Shown one piece after another: positions 52,844-61,803 of a stretch of 64,000 nucleotides of DNA. Source of the DNA: Ruegeria sp. HKCCD8929 (GTDB lineage: Bacteria > Pseudomonadota > Alphaproteobacteria > Rhodobacterales > Rhodobacteraceae); assembly GCF_013031405.1 (NCBI RefSeq), contig NZ_WPZY01000004.1, positions 248,001-312,000 on the forward strand. Direction: 5' to 3'. The position numbers and the translations under genes were made by a program. Numbering within the stretch: position 1 is the first letter of the stretch; each line of letters opens with the position of its first letter. The notes under the pieces were generated by a model. It made no database searches. It saw only the letters and a program-made list of their open reading frames with translations, and was not told where the DNA came from.

Positions 52844-53317
52844 ATGTTCAGGATCACCGCCCTGCCCACTGATGAAGTTCGCGCCTATCAGGCTGGTCAG
52901 CCCGACGCCTATGGCAACGCGCCCGAACGCGCCGTGTCGGATGGGGGCGGTAATCCCTGTCGTCATTGCCTGCGTTACATCCCGGAAGGTGAGGAGATGC
53001 TGATACTGGCTCATCGGCCCTTTTCAGAGACACATCCATATGCCGAAACCGGCCCGATCTTTCTGTGTGCCAAGCCTTGCGCGCGGCATGAAGAAGGCGG
53101 CGAAATGCCGGAGGCGCTGGTCAATTCTCCGGACTACCTGATCAAGGGCTACGGGCGGGATGACCGGATTGTGTACGGCACCGGCACCGTGACACCGACT
53201 GACGAGATCAGTGTTGCCGTGGCCCGGATTTTTGCGCGCGATGATGTGGCCTATATCCATGTGCGGTCATCCCGCAACAACTGCTATCAGGCGCGAATAG
53301 ATAGGGATCAGAACTGA
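52844..53317 (+). CDS. DUF1203 protein
   Basis: 157 aa, function unknown. FRITALPTDEVRAYQAGQPDAYGNAPERAVSDGGGNPCRHCLRYIPEGEEMLILAHRPF matches DUF1203 N-termini. Cysteine pairs CRHC and CAKPC could bind a metal. YIHVRSSRNNCYQARID ends the domain. The ATG at 52844 has AAGGAG upstream. The gene is divergent from dnaE2 and is read convergently with the ABC ATPase gene 69 bases downstream. Confidence 0.88.
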   Translation: MFRITALPTDEVRAYQAGQPDAYGNAPERAVSDGGGNPCRHCLRYIPEGEEMLILAHRPFSETHPYAETGPIFLCAKPCARHEEGGEMPEALVNSPDYLIKGYGRDDRIVYGTGTVTPTDEISVAVARIFARDDVAYIHVRSSRNNCYQARIDRDQN

Positions 53318-53386
53318 GCGAAGGCCGCGATCAGGTCTTTGGCGCTGCCCTCTTCACCTCGCGCCAAGAATTTTCCAAAGTTCTTG

Positions 53387-54316
53387 TCACCGCCCGGCGG
53401 TCAGCGCCAGAAAGACATCCTCAAGGTCCGCTTCCTCAGTCTTGACGTCGCGGATACGGATGCCTGCGGCGCGCACCGCTTCAAGCACCTGTTCGGCGCT
53501 GGTGTGCTGGCTGTGATACTGAAGGGTCAGCGCGCCATCGTCGCGCACATGCGCCTCGATCCCGTCGGCTTGCGGCAGGGTTGCCACCGGGGCGTCCGGC
53601 ACGATCACCATCGCACGCGCATCGAGCCGCCCCAGCAGGTTGGCGGTGCTGTCCTGCGCAACCAGCTCACCATGATTGATGATGGCGATCTCGTTGCACA
53701 TCTCCTGCGCCTCTTCCAGGTAGTGGGTGGTCAGGATGATGGTCATACCTTGCGCATTCAGCTTGCGCACATTGGCCCAGAGCATCTGGCGCAGCTCGAT
53801 ATCCACACCCGCCGTAGGCTCGTCCAGCACCAGCACATGCGGGCGGTGCACCAGCGCCTTGCCCAGCAACAGCCGCCGTCGCATCCCGCCCGAGAGGGTG
53901 CGTGCATAGGCCTCGGCCTTGTCCGAAAGGCCGATCATGTCGAGAATCTCATCGCTGCGGCGTTGGGATTTGGGCACGCCATAAAGCCCCGCCTGCACCT
54001 CCAAAGCGCCGCGCGGAGTAAAAAACGGATCGAGGTTCAGCTCCTGCGGCATCACCCCGATCGAGGCGCGGGACTGGCGCGGATTGGCGTCCTGGTCGAA
54101 ACCCCAGATCGTCACCTTGCCGCTGGTCTTGACCACAAGCCCGGCCAGAATGTTGATCAGGGTCGATTTGCCCGCCCCGTTCGGCCCCAGCAGGCCAAAG
54201 ACCGAGCCGCGCGGCACCGTCAGATCAATCCCCTTCAGCGCCTGTTTGTCGGGCTGGCCACGGGTGCCGCGATAGGTTTTCGTCAGCCCCTCGATCCGGA
54301 TCGCATCATCGGTCAT
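53387..54316 (-). CDS. orphan ABC transporter ATP-binding protein
   Basis: 309 aa. Walker [11 protein letters not shown]-loop [10 protein letters not shown], signature [15 protein letters not shown], Walker [13 protein letters not shown] and the switch His in [11 protein letters not shown] are all intact. A C-terminal extension of about 80 residues (after [15 protein letters not shown]) is typical of ABC-2 type exporter ATPases (CcmA/YadG-like). No permease is adjacent: the next minus-strand gene region downstream is DUF1203 in the opposite direction. The partner must be elsewhere, for example the ABC-2 permease at 6177, but that pairing is a guess. Confidence 0.9.
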   Translation of the reverse strand: MTDDAIRIEGLTKTYRGTRGQPDKQALKGIDLTVPRGSVFGLLGPNGAGKSTLINILAGLVVKTSGKVTIWGFDQDANPRQSRASIGVMPQELNLDPFFTPRGALEVQAGLYGVPKSQRRSDEILDMIGLSDKAEAYARTLSGGMRRRLLLGKALVHRPHVLVLDEPTAGVDIELRQMLWANVRKLNAQGMTIILTTHYLEEAQEMCNEIAIINHGELVAQDSTANLLGRLDARAMVIVPDAPVATLPQADGIEAHVRDDGALTLQYHSQHTSAEQVLEAVRAAGIRIRDVKTEEADLEDVFLALTAGR

Positions 54317-54405
54317 CTGCGGCTCTTGCCCCTGCTCAACTCATCGCTCATAAACGCACCTACTGCATGCCCGCGAGGCCGACAACTCAAGAAGGATCGC
54401 CAGCG

Positions 54406-54582
54406 ATGACCATCGAAGCGCCGGAAACCAAGATCGTCGAGACAACCCGCGTCGCCTGTGACGGCGGCGAAGGGGCGTTGGGACATCCGCGCGTGTGGTT
54501 GCAGATCCCTGAGGATCAGGGCTGGGTCGAGTGTCCGTATTGCGACTGCAAATATGTACTGAAGGGCACCGAGCAGGCCTGA
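54406..54582 (+). CDS. small zinc-finger protein, NDUFS6/complex I assembly type
   Basis: 58 aa. C18, H27, C43 and C46 (CPYC) fit the CHCC zinc finger of mitochondrial complex I subunit NDUFS6. [20 protein letters not shown] and [13 protein letters not shown] are conserved. Alphaproteobacterial members are thought to be homologues of that subunit. The ATG at 54406 follows GAAGGATCGCC. It stands alone, divergent from the ABC ATPase. Confidence 0.9.
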   Translation: MTIEAPETKIVETTRVACDGGEGALGHPRVWLQIPEDQGWVECPYCDCKYVLKGTEQA

Positions 54583-54663
54583 GCTCTGTTCGGCAGATCA
54601 TAACGCCAAAGTCTCGCCGCGTTTTGATGGTACCGACGCCGCGCAACGGCGTGGGAGAGCGCG

Positions 54664-55134
54664 ATGACTGACATTTCCGCCAAGGACATCCAGAGCCCCG
54701 TTTTCGGTTGGCTAGGGTTCATCGTGGGTTCGATCGCCCTGATGGCTGCCTTGTTCGTGTTCTGGGCCGGGCCGTTTGCGCCGCAACAGTCCACGGGCGT
54801 CTCTCTTGGGGAACTTGCTGCCGAGATCGGGAAATCCACCCTGCGGGCTGCCGCCGGTTTGGAACAGCCGGAACCGGTCACCCAGGCTCGGGACACGGAC
54901 GACTATTTACGCATCGGCGTCTCTATGCTGGGAGGGATCGCGATCATTCTGTCTGCCGTAGGTCTGCTGCGCCACGAAAAGATGCGCCCTGCGATAGCTG
55001 GCATCGTGATCGGCACGGGAGCGATCCTGTTCCAGTTCTTTGCCTGGGCGTTTCTGGCTCTGCTTGGCGTGCTCGTCATCATGGCCTTGCTGCACAGTTT
55101 CTCGGACTTCTTTTCGGGCCTCCTTGGTGGCTAG
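54664..55134 (+). CDS. membrane protein of unknown function
   Basis: 156 aa with about four hydrophobic segments: 15-38 (FGWLGFIVGSIALMAALFVFWAG), 84-102 (IGVSMLGGIAIILSAVGLL), 108-125 and 126-150 (FFAWAFLALLGVLVIMALLH). The loop between the first two is charged. No domain is recognised. It lies 81 bases after the zinc-finger gene and 70 bases before polA, same direction. Confidence 0.75.
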   Translation: MTDISAKDIQSPVFGWLGFIVGSIALMAALFVFWAGPFAPQQSTGVSLGELAAEIGKSTLRAAAGLEQPEPVTQARDTDDYLRIGVSMLGGIAIILSAVGLLRHEKMRPAIAGIVIGTGAILFQFFAWAFLALLGVLVIMALLHSFSDFFSGLLGG

Positions 55135-55204
55135 ATCGCGTTCTTGACTGGCCACCCGTGCGACCCTGTGGCAGAACCGGTTCTGACCGACAGGGAGAGG
55201 GCGC

Positions 55205-58003
55205 ATGAGTGAGTTCGGAAAAGGGTGTCACCTGCATCTGATTGATGGATCGGCCTTCATTTTTCGCGCCTATCACGCACTGCCGCCATTGACGCGGAAA
55301 TCGGATGGGTTGCCGATTGGTGCCGTTTCCGGGTTCTGCAACATGCTGCAGAAATATGTCGAGGGGAACACCGGGCCGGATGCGCCAACGCATGTGGCGG
55401 TGATCTTCGACAAGGGATCGCACACCTTCCGCAATGAGCTTTACGACCAGTACAAGGCCAATCGCGAGGCGATGCCCGAGGATCTGCGCCCGCAGATCCC
55501 GCTGACCCGTCAGGCAACCGTCGCGTTCAACATCGCCTGCAAGGAGAAAGAGGGGTACGAGGCCGACGACATCATTGCCACCTTGGCCGTGCAGGCGCGC
55601 GATGCGGGCGGACGCGTGACCATTGTGAGTTCCGACAAGGACCTGATGCAGCTGGTCGGCGACGGGGTCGAAATGCTGGATGCGATGAAGAACAAGCGCA
55701 TCGACCGCGACGGGGTGTTCGAGAAATTCGGTGTGGGTCCCGAGCGCGTTGTGGATGTGCAGGCGCTGGCGGGCGACAGTGTGGACAACGTGCCGGGCGC
55801 TCCGGGGATCGGGGTCAAGACTGCCGCGCTCCTGATCAACGAGTTTGGCGACCTGGAAACGCTGCTGGACCGAGCCGAGGAGATCAAACAGCCCAAACGC
55901 CGTCAGACGCTGATCGAAAAACGCGACCAGATCGAGCTGTCGAAGAAGCTGGTGCAGCTGGATGAGGAAACACCGCTGGATTTCACGCTGAGCGATCTTG
56001 AGGTGAAGGACCCCGAGCCCGAGAAGTTGATGGGGTTCCTGGCCGAGATGGAGTTCCGAACGCTCACCAAGCGGATTGCCGGGCAACTGGGTGTCGAAGC
56101 GCCGGTGATCGCCGATGCTCCCGCGCCTGCCGTTGACGAGACAGTGCCGGAAGACATCCCCTTTGACGCCGAGAAATACGAATGCGTGCGCGATGCGGTG
56201 GCTTTGCAGAAATGGGTCGATGCTGCGTATGAGCGCGGCTGGGTGGCGGTGGATACCGAGACTACCGGGCTGAACGAGATGATTGCCGAACTGGTGGGCA
56301 TCTCGCTTTGTGTTGAGCCGGGCACGGCCTGCTACATCCCGCTGACCCACCGGCAAGGGGCGGGCGATGATCTGTTCAGCACGGATCAGTTGGCTGAGGG
56401 GCAGATGCCTTTGGATGAGGCTCTGACGCTGTTGAAACCTGTGTTCGAGGACCCGTCGATCCTGAAGATCGGGCAGAACATGAAATACGACGCCAAGATC
56501 TTTGCCCGCTATGGCCTGGACGTGGCGCCGGTGGATGACACTATGCTGATGTCCTATGCCATGCATGGCGGCGAACACGGGCACGGGATGGACATGCTGT
56601 CCGAGCGGTATCTGAGCCACACGCCGATCCCGATCAAGCCGCTGCTGGGCTCAGGCAAGTCGGCCATCACCTTCGACAAGGTCTCGATCGACGAGGCCAC
56701 CGCCTATGCCGCCGAGGACGCGGACATCACCTTGCGTCTGTGGCAGCTGTTCAAACCGCAGTTGCACCGGGCGCAGGTGACGACCGTTTACGAGACCCTG
56801 GAACGCCCGCTGATCCCCGTTCTGTCCGAGATGGAGATGCACGGGATCAAGGTGGACCGTGAGGTTCTCAACCGCATGTCCAATGCGTTTGCGCAGAAGA
56901 TGGCGGGGCTTGAGGCCGAGATCCACGAGTTGGCGGGTGAGACCTTCAACGTGGGCTCACCCGCGCAGCTAGGTGAGATCCTGTTCGACAAGATGGGGCT
57001 TGAGGGCGGCAAAAAGGGCAAGACCGGCAAATACTCGACCGGTGCGGATGTTCTTGAGGATCTGGCGACCGAGCATGAGCTGCCCCGCCGTGTGCTGGAC
57101 TGGCGGCAACTCAGTAAGCTGAAATCGACCTACACGGATGCGCTGCAGACCCATATCAATGACGATACGGGACGGGTGCACACCTCATACTCGATCACCG
57201 GCGCAAGTACCGGGCGGTTGGCCTCGACCGATCCCAACCTGCAGAACATCCCCGTGCGCACCGAGGAAGGCCGCCGCATTCGCGAGGCGTTCATTGCCGA
57301 GCCGGGCAATGTTCTGCTGTCGCTCGACTACAGTCAGATCGAGCTGCGGATTCTGGCGCATATCGCCGATATTCAGGCTCTGAAGCAGGCGTTTTCGGAT
57401 GGTCTGGACATTCACGCCATGACCGCGTCCGAGATGTTCGACGTCCCTCTGGATGAGATGACCCCGGATATCCGGCGACAGGCCAAGGCGATCAATTTCG
57501 GTGTGATCTACGGCATTTCCGGTTTTGGCCTTGCCCGCAACCTGCGTATACCGCGGGCCGAGGCGCAGGGTTTCATCGACCGCTATTTCGAACGGTTCCC
57601 GGGCATCCGGCGCTACATGGACGACACCATCGCTTTTGCCAAGGAACATGGCTACGTACAGACCCTCTTTGGCCGCCGCATCCACACGCCCGAGATCAAC
57701 GCCAAGGGGCCGCATGCGGGTTTTGCCCGCCGCGCGGCGATTAACGCGCCGATTCAGGGCACGGCGGCGGATGTAATCCGACGCGCCATGGTGCGGATGC
57801 CTGACGCGATTGCGGATCTGCCCGCAAAGATGCTGTTGCAGGTGCACGACGAACTGCTGTTCGAAGTGGCCGAGGATGCGGTGGACGATACCATCGCCGC
57901 CGCGCGTCAGGTCATGGAAGGCGCGGCTGATCCGGCGGTGAAGCTGGATGTGAAGCTTATCGTTGATGCCGGACGGGGGGCCAACTGGGCCGAAGCGCAC
58001 TAG
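55205..58003 (+). CDS. polA: DNA polymerase I
   Basis: 932 aa repair and gap-filling polymerase. It has the N-terminal 5'-3' exonuclease (LIDGSAFIFRAYHALPPL, IFDKGSHTFRNELY, YKANR, and VVSSDKDLMQLV-type segment), the central 3'-5' exonuclease fold (VAVDTETTGLNEM with DxE, and DDTMLMSYAMHGGEHGHGMDMLSERYL), and the C-terminal polymerase (SLDYSQIELRILAH, RRQAKAINFGVIYGISGFGLA, and QVHDELLFEV). Both nuclease and polymerase catalytic residues look intact. The ATG at 55205 has GGGAGAGGGC upstream. The 12-bp palindrome AGAACCGGTTCT (55173-55184) lies in the leader. Confidence 0.99.
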   Translation: MSEFGKGCHLHLIDGSAFIFRAYHALPPLTRKSDGLPIGAVSGFCNMLQKYVEGNTGPDAPTHVAVIFDKGSHTFRNELYDQYKANREAMPEDLRPQIPLTRQATVAFNIACKEKEGYEADDIIATLAVQARDAGGRVTIVSSDKDLMQLVGDGVEMLDAMKNKRIDRDGVFEKFGVGPERVVDVQALAGDSVDNVPGAPGIGVKTAALLINEFGDLETLLDRAEEIKQPKRRQTLIEKRDQIELSKKLVQLDEETPLDFTLSDLEVKDPEPEKLMGFLAEMEFRTLTKRIAGQLGVEAPVIADAPAPAVDETVPEDIPFDAEKYECVRDAVALQKWVDAAYERGWVAVDTETTGLNEMIAELVGISLCVEPGTACYIPLTHRQGAGDDLFSTDQLAEGQMPLDEALTLLKPVFEDPSILKIGQNMKYDAKIFARYGLDVAPVDDTMLMSYAMHGGEHGHGMDMLSERYLSHTPIPIKPLLGSGKSAITFDKVSIDEATAYAAEDADITLRLWQLFKPQLHRAQVTTVYETLERPLIPVLSEMEMHGIKVDREVLNRMSNAFAQKMAGLEAEIHELAGETFNVGSPAQLGEILFDKMGLEGGKKGKTGKYSTGADVLEDLATEHELPRRVLDWRQLSKLKSTYTDALQTHINDDTGRVHTSYSITGASTGRLASTDPNLQNIPVRTEEGRRIREAFIAEPGNVLLSLDYSQIELRILAHIADIQALKQAFSDGLDIHAMTASEMFDVPLDEMTPDIRRQAKAINFGVIYGISGFGLARNLRIPRAEAQGFIDRYFERFPGIRRYMDDTIAFAKEHGYVQTLFGRRIHTPEINAKGPHAGFARRAAINAPIQGTAADVIRRAMVRMPDAIADLPAKMLLQVHDELLFEVAEDAVDDTIAAARQVMEGAADPAVKLDVKLIVDAGRGANWAEAH

Positions 58004-58018
58004 GGAACGCGCCTCTCA

Positions 58019-58273
58019 TCAGGCCCAGCGGGCCCTCTTCGAGGCCTCTTCGGGCCTGACCAGGCAAGCCACCAGACGCCGGGCTAGCGGGGCGACGACG
58101 AGGATCACAGCAAATGCGACGGGCCAGCTAAGCGTCCAGGCGCCCATCCATTTCCCGAAGGTCTCGGGCCCCAAGCCGACATTCCGGATCGTGGCGATGC
58201 AGGTCACGATGCAGGACATCAGCCCCGAAACGATGAAGCCGAACAGGACGGGGGCGAAACGTGCTGGGATCAT
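58019..58273 (-). CDS. DUF2798 membrane protein
   Basis: 84 aa with two transmembrane segments (FAPVLFGFIVSGLMSCIVTCIATI and LSWPVAFAVILVVAPLARRLV), the DUF2798 pattern. Function is unknown. It is convergent with polA, 15 bases from its stop. Upstream is hyi on the same strand, with about 75 bases between them. Confidence 0.88.
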   Translation of the reverse strand: MIPARFAPVLFGFIVSGLMSCIVTCIATIRNVGLGPETFGKWMGAWTLSWPVAFAVILVVAPLARRLVACLVRPEEASKRARWA

Positions 58274-58347
58274 ACGGGCGTTCCTTGAGCCGGGTTACCG
58301 CATCATATGCAGCACTTGAGATGTGAAATCCAGTGCGCCCGTGCACA

Positions 58348-59103
58348 TCACAGGCTCATCCAGTGCAGAGATGCTTCGGTCCGCGCAGTGGAGGGTGTGT
58401 ATTCGGCACTCACCCAGCCTGTATAGCCGCTTTGATCTATCGCGTTGAAAAGGCGTTGGAAATCGATGGGTCCACGACCGGGTTCGGACCGGTCCGGGGC
58501 CGCACCGATCTGGACGTGGAAGACGCGAGCCCGGAACTGCTCCCACACCGCTTGCGCGTCCCCATGGATCATTTCTGCGTGAAAACTGTCATACTGTAGC
58601 CCTACATTGGGGCGGTCGACCCGGTCCAGAATCTCAGCCGCCAGATCGTAGTCGTTGAGGAAGTAGTCGGGCTGCGAGATCGGGTTCAACGGCTCGATGG
58701 TGAAGCGCTGAGTGGGTGCGGCGTCGGCGGCCCATTGCAGGTTTCGCACGAGTGTTTCGGCGGCTTCGTCCCCGGACACATAGCCCGCCATCACATGGAT
58801 CAGCCCGGGCAGCAGCGCCTCGGCATAGCGCAGCACCCTGCGGATGTCGGATTGAAACCGCGCCTCTCCACCGGGGACCGCGCCATAACCGGGCTGACCA
58901 CCGGCGTAGTTTGGCGGTGGTGCGTTGATCAGCACCAGTTCCAGCCCGTTGGCCAGCATAGCACGGCGCGTCTCTTTGGCGGCCAGTTCATAGGGAAACA
59001 GGATCTCCACTGCTTCGAATCCGGCAGCAGCGGCGGCGGCGAAACGGTCCAGATAGGGCAGTTCGTTGAACAGCAGGGACAGATTGGCGGCAAATCTTGG
59101 CAT
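58348..59103 (-). CDS. hyi: hydroxypyruvate isomerase family protein
   Basis: 251 aa xylose-isomerase-like TIM barrel. It interconverts hydroxypyruvate and tartronate semialdehyde, or acts on a similar 2-keto compound (OtnI). FAANLSLLFNELPYLDRFAAAAAAGFEAVEILFPYE is the family N-terminus. FTIEPLNP, VGLQYDSFHAEM, VFHVQIGAAPDRSEPGRGPIDF and YTGWVSAEYTP supply the metal-binding Glu, Asp, His and Glu. No glyoxylate carboligase or reductase gene is adjacent. Confidence 0.92.
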   Translation of the reverse strand: MPRFAANLSLLFNELPYLDRFAAAAAAGFEAVEILFPYELAAKETRRAMLANGLELVLINAPPPNYAGGQPGYGAVPGGEARFQSDIRRVLRYAEALLPGLIHVMAGYVSGDEAAETLVRNLQWAADAAPTQRFTIEPLNPISQPDYFLNDYDLAAEILDRVDRPNVGLQYDSFHAEMIHGDAQAVWEQFRARVFHVQIGAAPDRSEPGRGPIDFQRLFNAIDQSGYTGWVSAEYTPSTARTEASLHWMSL

Positions 59104-59170
59104 TGGGCTCTCGCACTAGGCGCTCCAGACATACCGGCCCGTGCGCACGGGGGAAAGAGCGCATCCCCAG

Positions 59171-59231
59171 CTTCTTCTGTTCAAAAATATCCCGGGGGAG
59201 TCGCCCTTGGGCGACGGGGGCAGAGCCCCCT
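59171..59231 (-). repeat. structured intergenic repeat, copy 2
   Basis: This is the same element as 19870-19932, on the opposite strand. It runs AGGGGGCTCTGCCCCC, then stem GTCGCCC-AA-GGGCGAC, then TCCCCCGGGATATTTTT and GAACAGAAGAAG. It follows the stop of the minus-strand DUF1285 gene by about 30 bases in the same orientation. Copy 1 follows radC in the same way. Confidence 0.85.
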
Positions 59232-59262
59232 TTCCAAGGTGATCACAGGCGTGATCGTCGGC

Positions 59263-59859
59263 CTAACGAGACGTCGTTTCAGTCGCCTCCAGCTCTTCCG
59301 CCGGAATCACCGGAAAGAACTGCCCCGAAGACCACAGGCCGAACCAGCCGTCGTGATGCGTCCCCAATTCGACCAGCCGGTAAAAACTCTTGCGGTCGAT
59401 CAACGCCTCAAGCCCGGCGCGGATCAGAATATAAGGCGACGGTTCGCCCGTTTCAGGGTCGCGCTCAACCCGCATGGGATGGCCGGGGCCTGCAACGGCG
59501 GTGTCGCCGACATGGGTGGTGAATATGAGCTGCTGCGTCTCTCCTTCGCCCGATACCTCGAAATCGGTGGCGACAAATGGCGCGTCTTCGACGGTGATTC
59601 CCACCTTTTCAACGGGCGTGACCAGAAAATACTCGCCATCCTCCAGCTTCAGGATCGACGAAAAAAGCCGAACCATCTCCGGCCTGTTGATCGGCGTGCC
59701 AAGATAAAACCATGTTCCATCCCGCGCGATCCGCATGTCCAGATCGCCGCAAAAGGGCGGGTTCCACAGGTGAACCGGCGGAAGGCCCCTTGATTTCACC
59801 GCCTTGACCGATGCAGCAATGCCATCGGCTGAAGGTGTCACAGCATTTTGTTCGCTCAT
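59263..59859 (-). CDS. DUF1285 protein
   Basis: 198 aa, function unknown. RGLPPVHLWNPPFCGDLDMRIARDGTWFYLGTPINRPEMVRLFSSIL is the DUF1285 signature. VTPVEKVGITVEDAPFVA and the rest of the domain follow. I took the ATG at 59859; one at 59871 is possible. It is divergent from moxR with about 65 bases between starts. Confidence 0.88.
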   Translation of the reverse strand: MSEQNAVTPSADGIAASVKAVKSRGLPPVHLWNPPFCGDLDMRIARDGTWFYLGTPINRPEMVRLFSSILKLEDGEYFLVTPVEKVGITVEDAPFVATDFEVSGEGETQQLIFTTHVGDTAVAGPGHPMRVERDPETGEPSPYILIRAGLEALIDRKSFYRLVELGTHHDGWFGLWSSGQFFPVIPAEELEATETTSR

Positions 59860-59923
59860 TGTTTTTGCCATTTCCTCTCAGCGCGATACACTCCAAGCAT
59901 ACATGCCGACGGAAAGGAAAGTC

Positions 59924-60931
59924 ATGTCCGAACCTGCCGACCTTGTCGCCGAGATCGAAGCGCTGGAAGAGAAGCTGCAATTGGCCAAGTCCTCGATCAC
60001 CCGCCGCTTCATCGGGCAGGAGCGGGTGGTGGACCTGGCCCTGACCGCGCTTTTGTGCGGCGGGCATGCGTTGCTGATCGGTCTGCCGGGGCTGGGCAAG
60101 ACGCTGCTGGTCGAGACTTTGTCGACGGTGATGGGGCTGGATGGCAACCGCATCCAGTTCACGCCGGACCTGATGCCTGCCGATATTCTGGGGTCCGAGG
60201 TGCTGGATACCGCCGAGGACGGCAGCCGCCATTTCCGCTTTATCTCCGGGCCTATCTTCTGCCAGCTTCTGATGGCGGATGAGATCAACCGCGCTAGTCC
60301 GCGGACGCAATCGGCGCTGCTGCAGGCGATGCAGGAACGCACGGTGACCGTGGCGGGCGAAGATCGCTCGCTGGGTGTGCCGTTTCACGTGCTAGCCACC
60401 CAGAACCCGATCGAACAGGAGGGCACCTATCCGCTGCCCGAGGCACAGCTCGACCGCTTTCTGTTGCAGGTCGATGTCGACTATCCCGACCGTGCAACCG
60501 AGCGCGACGTCCTGATCGCCACCACCGGAATGGAGGAGGAGGAGGCCTCGCAGGTGTTCACCCACGAGGAACTTCTGGCAGCGCAGGTCCTGCTGCGGCG
60601 GATGCCGGTTGGGGAGTCGGTGGTCGAGCTGATCCTTGATCTGGTGCGCGCCTTCCGTCCCGATGAGCCCGGTGTGTCCGAGCGTGTCGCGGAAACCGTG
60701 GCCTGGGGGCCCGGTCCACGTGCGGCGCAGGCACTGATGATGACCGTGCGGGCGCGTGCGCTGTTGCAGGGCCGGCTGGCGCCCAATGCCGAGGATGTGC
60801 TGGACATGGCGCGCCCTGTGCTCAGCCACCGGATGGCGCTGAACTTTGCTGCCCGCGCCCGCGGTGACAGCCTGGCCGAGCTGATCGACAGCACCGCCGC
60901 CAGCCTGACCCGCAACGAGGCAGCGGCGTGA
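59924..60931 (+). CDS. MoxR-family AAA+ ATPase
   Basis: 335 aa chaperone-like ATPase. Walker A is [12 protein letters not shown], Walker B lies in [22 protein letters not shown], and sensor 1 is [24 protein letters not shown], the MoxR signature. The ATG at 59924 has AAGGAAAG upstream; earlier in-frame starts at 59804 and 59903 are less likely. It overlaps the DUF58 gene by four bases. MoxR, DUF58 and BatA-type proteins form a widespread cluster linked to metalloprotein maturation or envelope stress. Confidence 0.93.
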   Translation: MSEPADLVAEIEALEEKLQLAKSSITRRFIGQERVVDLALTALLCGGHALLIGLPGLGKTLLVETLSTVMGLDGNRIQFTPDLMPADILGSEVLDTAEDGSRHFRFISGPIFCQLLMADEINRASPRTQSALLQAMQERTVTVAGEDRSLGVPFHVLATQNPIEQEGTYPLPEAQLDRFLLQVDVDYPDRATERDVLIATTGMEEEEASQVFTHEELLAAQVLLRRMPVGESVVELILDLVRAFRPDEPGVSERVAETVAWGPGPRAAQALMMTVRARALLQGRLAPNAEDVLDMARPVLSHRMALNFAARARGDSLAELIDSTAASLTRNEAAA

Positions 60932-61803
60932 ACGCCGCGCTCTCCTTACGCGAAAGATCCGAGGCTGAGGCGGCCCGACTTCCCCCGCTGTTGGCACGGG
61001 CCGAACATCTGGCGGGCACTGTCCTGTTGGGCGATCACGGCCGCCGCCGCGCGGGGTTGGGGGACGATTTCTGGCAGTACCGCCCGGCGCAGACAGGTGA
61101 CAGCAAGAGGATGATCGACCATCGCCGCTCGGCCCGGGGCGATCAGCAATATGTGCGCGAGCGCGAGTGGCAGATTGCGCAATCGGTGATGCTGTGGGTC
61201 GATCAGGGCGCGTCGATGCGATTTTCCTCGGACAAGAACCTGCCGCCCAAGGCCGACCGGGCGCGGCTGCTGGGCCTGGCCACGTCGATCCTGCTGGTGC
61301 GCGGGGGCGAACGTGTGGGCCTGACCGGCACCACCCTGCCGCCGCGGCGCGGCAATGCACAGATCATCCGGCTGGCCGAGGCCTGGTCCAAGGATGAGGC
61401 CGAGGATTACGCCCCGCCTGAGCACCGTGCCATGATCCCCCATTCGCGCGCTGTGTTCATCTCGGATTTCCTCGGCGATCAGGACGAGGTGGAGCTGGCG
61501 CTGACCAAGGCCGCCGATCGCGGTGTGCGGGGCGTTCTGTTGCAGGTTCTGGACCCGAAGGAAGAGACGTTTCCCTATCGCGGCAGGACGATTTTCGAAA
61601 GTATCGGGGGCTCGCTCAGGCACGAAACGCTCAAGGCGGGCGATCTGCGCGAGCGGTATCTGGACCGGCTGGCGCGGCGGAAAGATTCTCTGCTGCAGCT
61701 CTGCCGTGCGACCGGTTGGCAACTGGGCCTGCACCATACCGGTGACAGTGCGCAGGCGGCTCTGTTGTGGCTCTATCGTGCGCTGGATGGGGGAACCCGA
61801 TGA
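60928..61803 (+). CDS. DUF58 (vWA-like) protein
   Basis: 291 aa. [46 protein letters not shown] contains the DUF58 core motif, and [13 protein letters not shown] replaces the DxSxS of a von Willebrand A fold with DQGAS, so the metal site may be altered. The GTG start at 60928 overlaps the moxR stop (GTGA), and its end overlaps the next gene (ATGA). Confidence 0.9.
   Translation: MNAALSLRERSEAEAARLPPLLARAEHLAGTVLLGDHGRRRAGLGDDFWQYRPAQTGDSKRMIDHRRSARGDQQYVREREWQIAQSVMLWVDQGASMRFSSDKNLPPKADRARLLGLATSILLVRGGERVGLTGTTLPPRRGNAQIIRLAEAWSKDEAEDYAPPEHRAMIPHSRAVFISDFLGDQDEVELALTKAADRGVRGVLLQVLDPKEETFPYRGRTIFESIGGSLRHETLKAGDLRERYLDRLARRKDSLLQLCRATGWQLGLHHTGDSAQAALLWLYRALDGGTR

Noticed and set aside
55079..56620. 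513-codon minus-strand frame inside polA
   Set aside because: Shadow of polA, without start context or domains.
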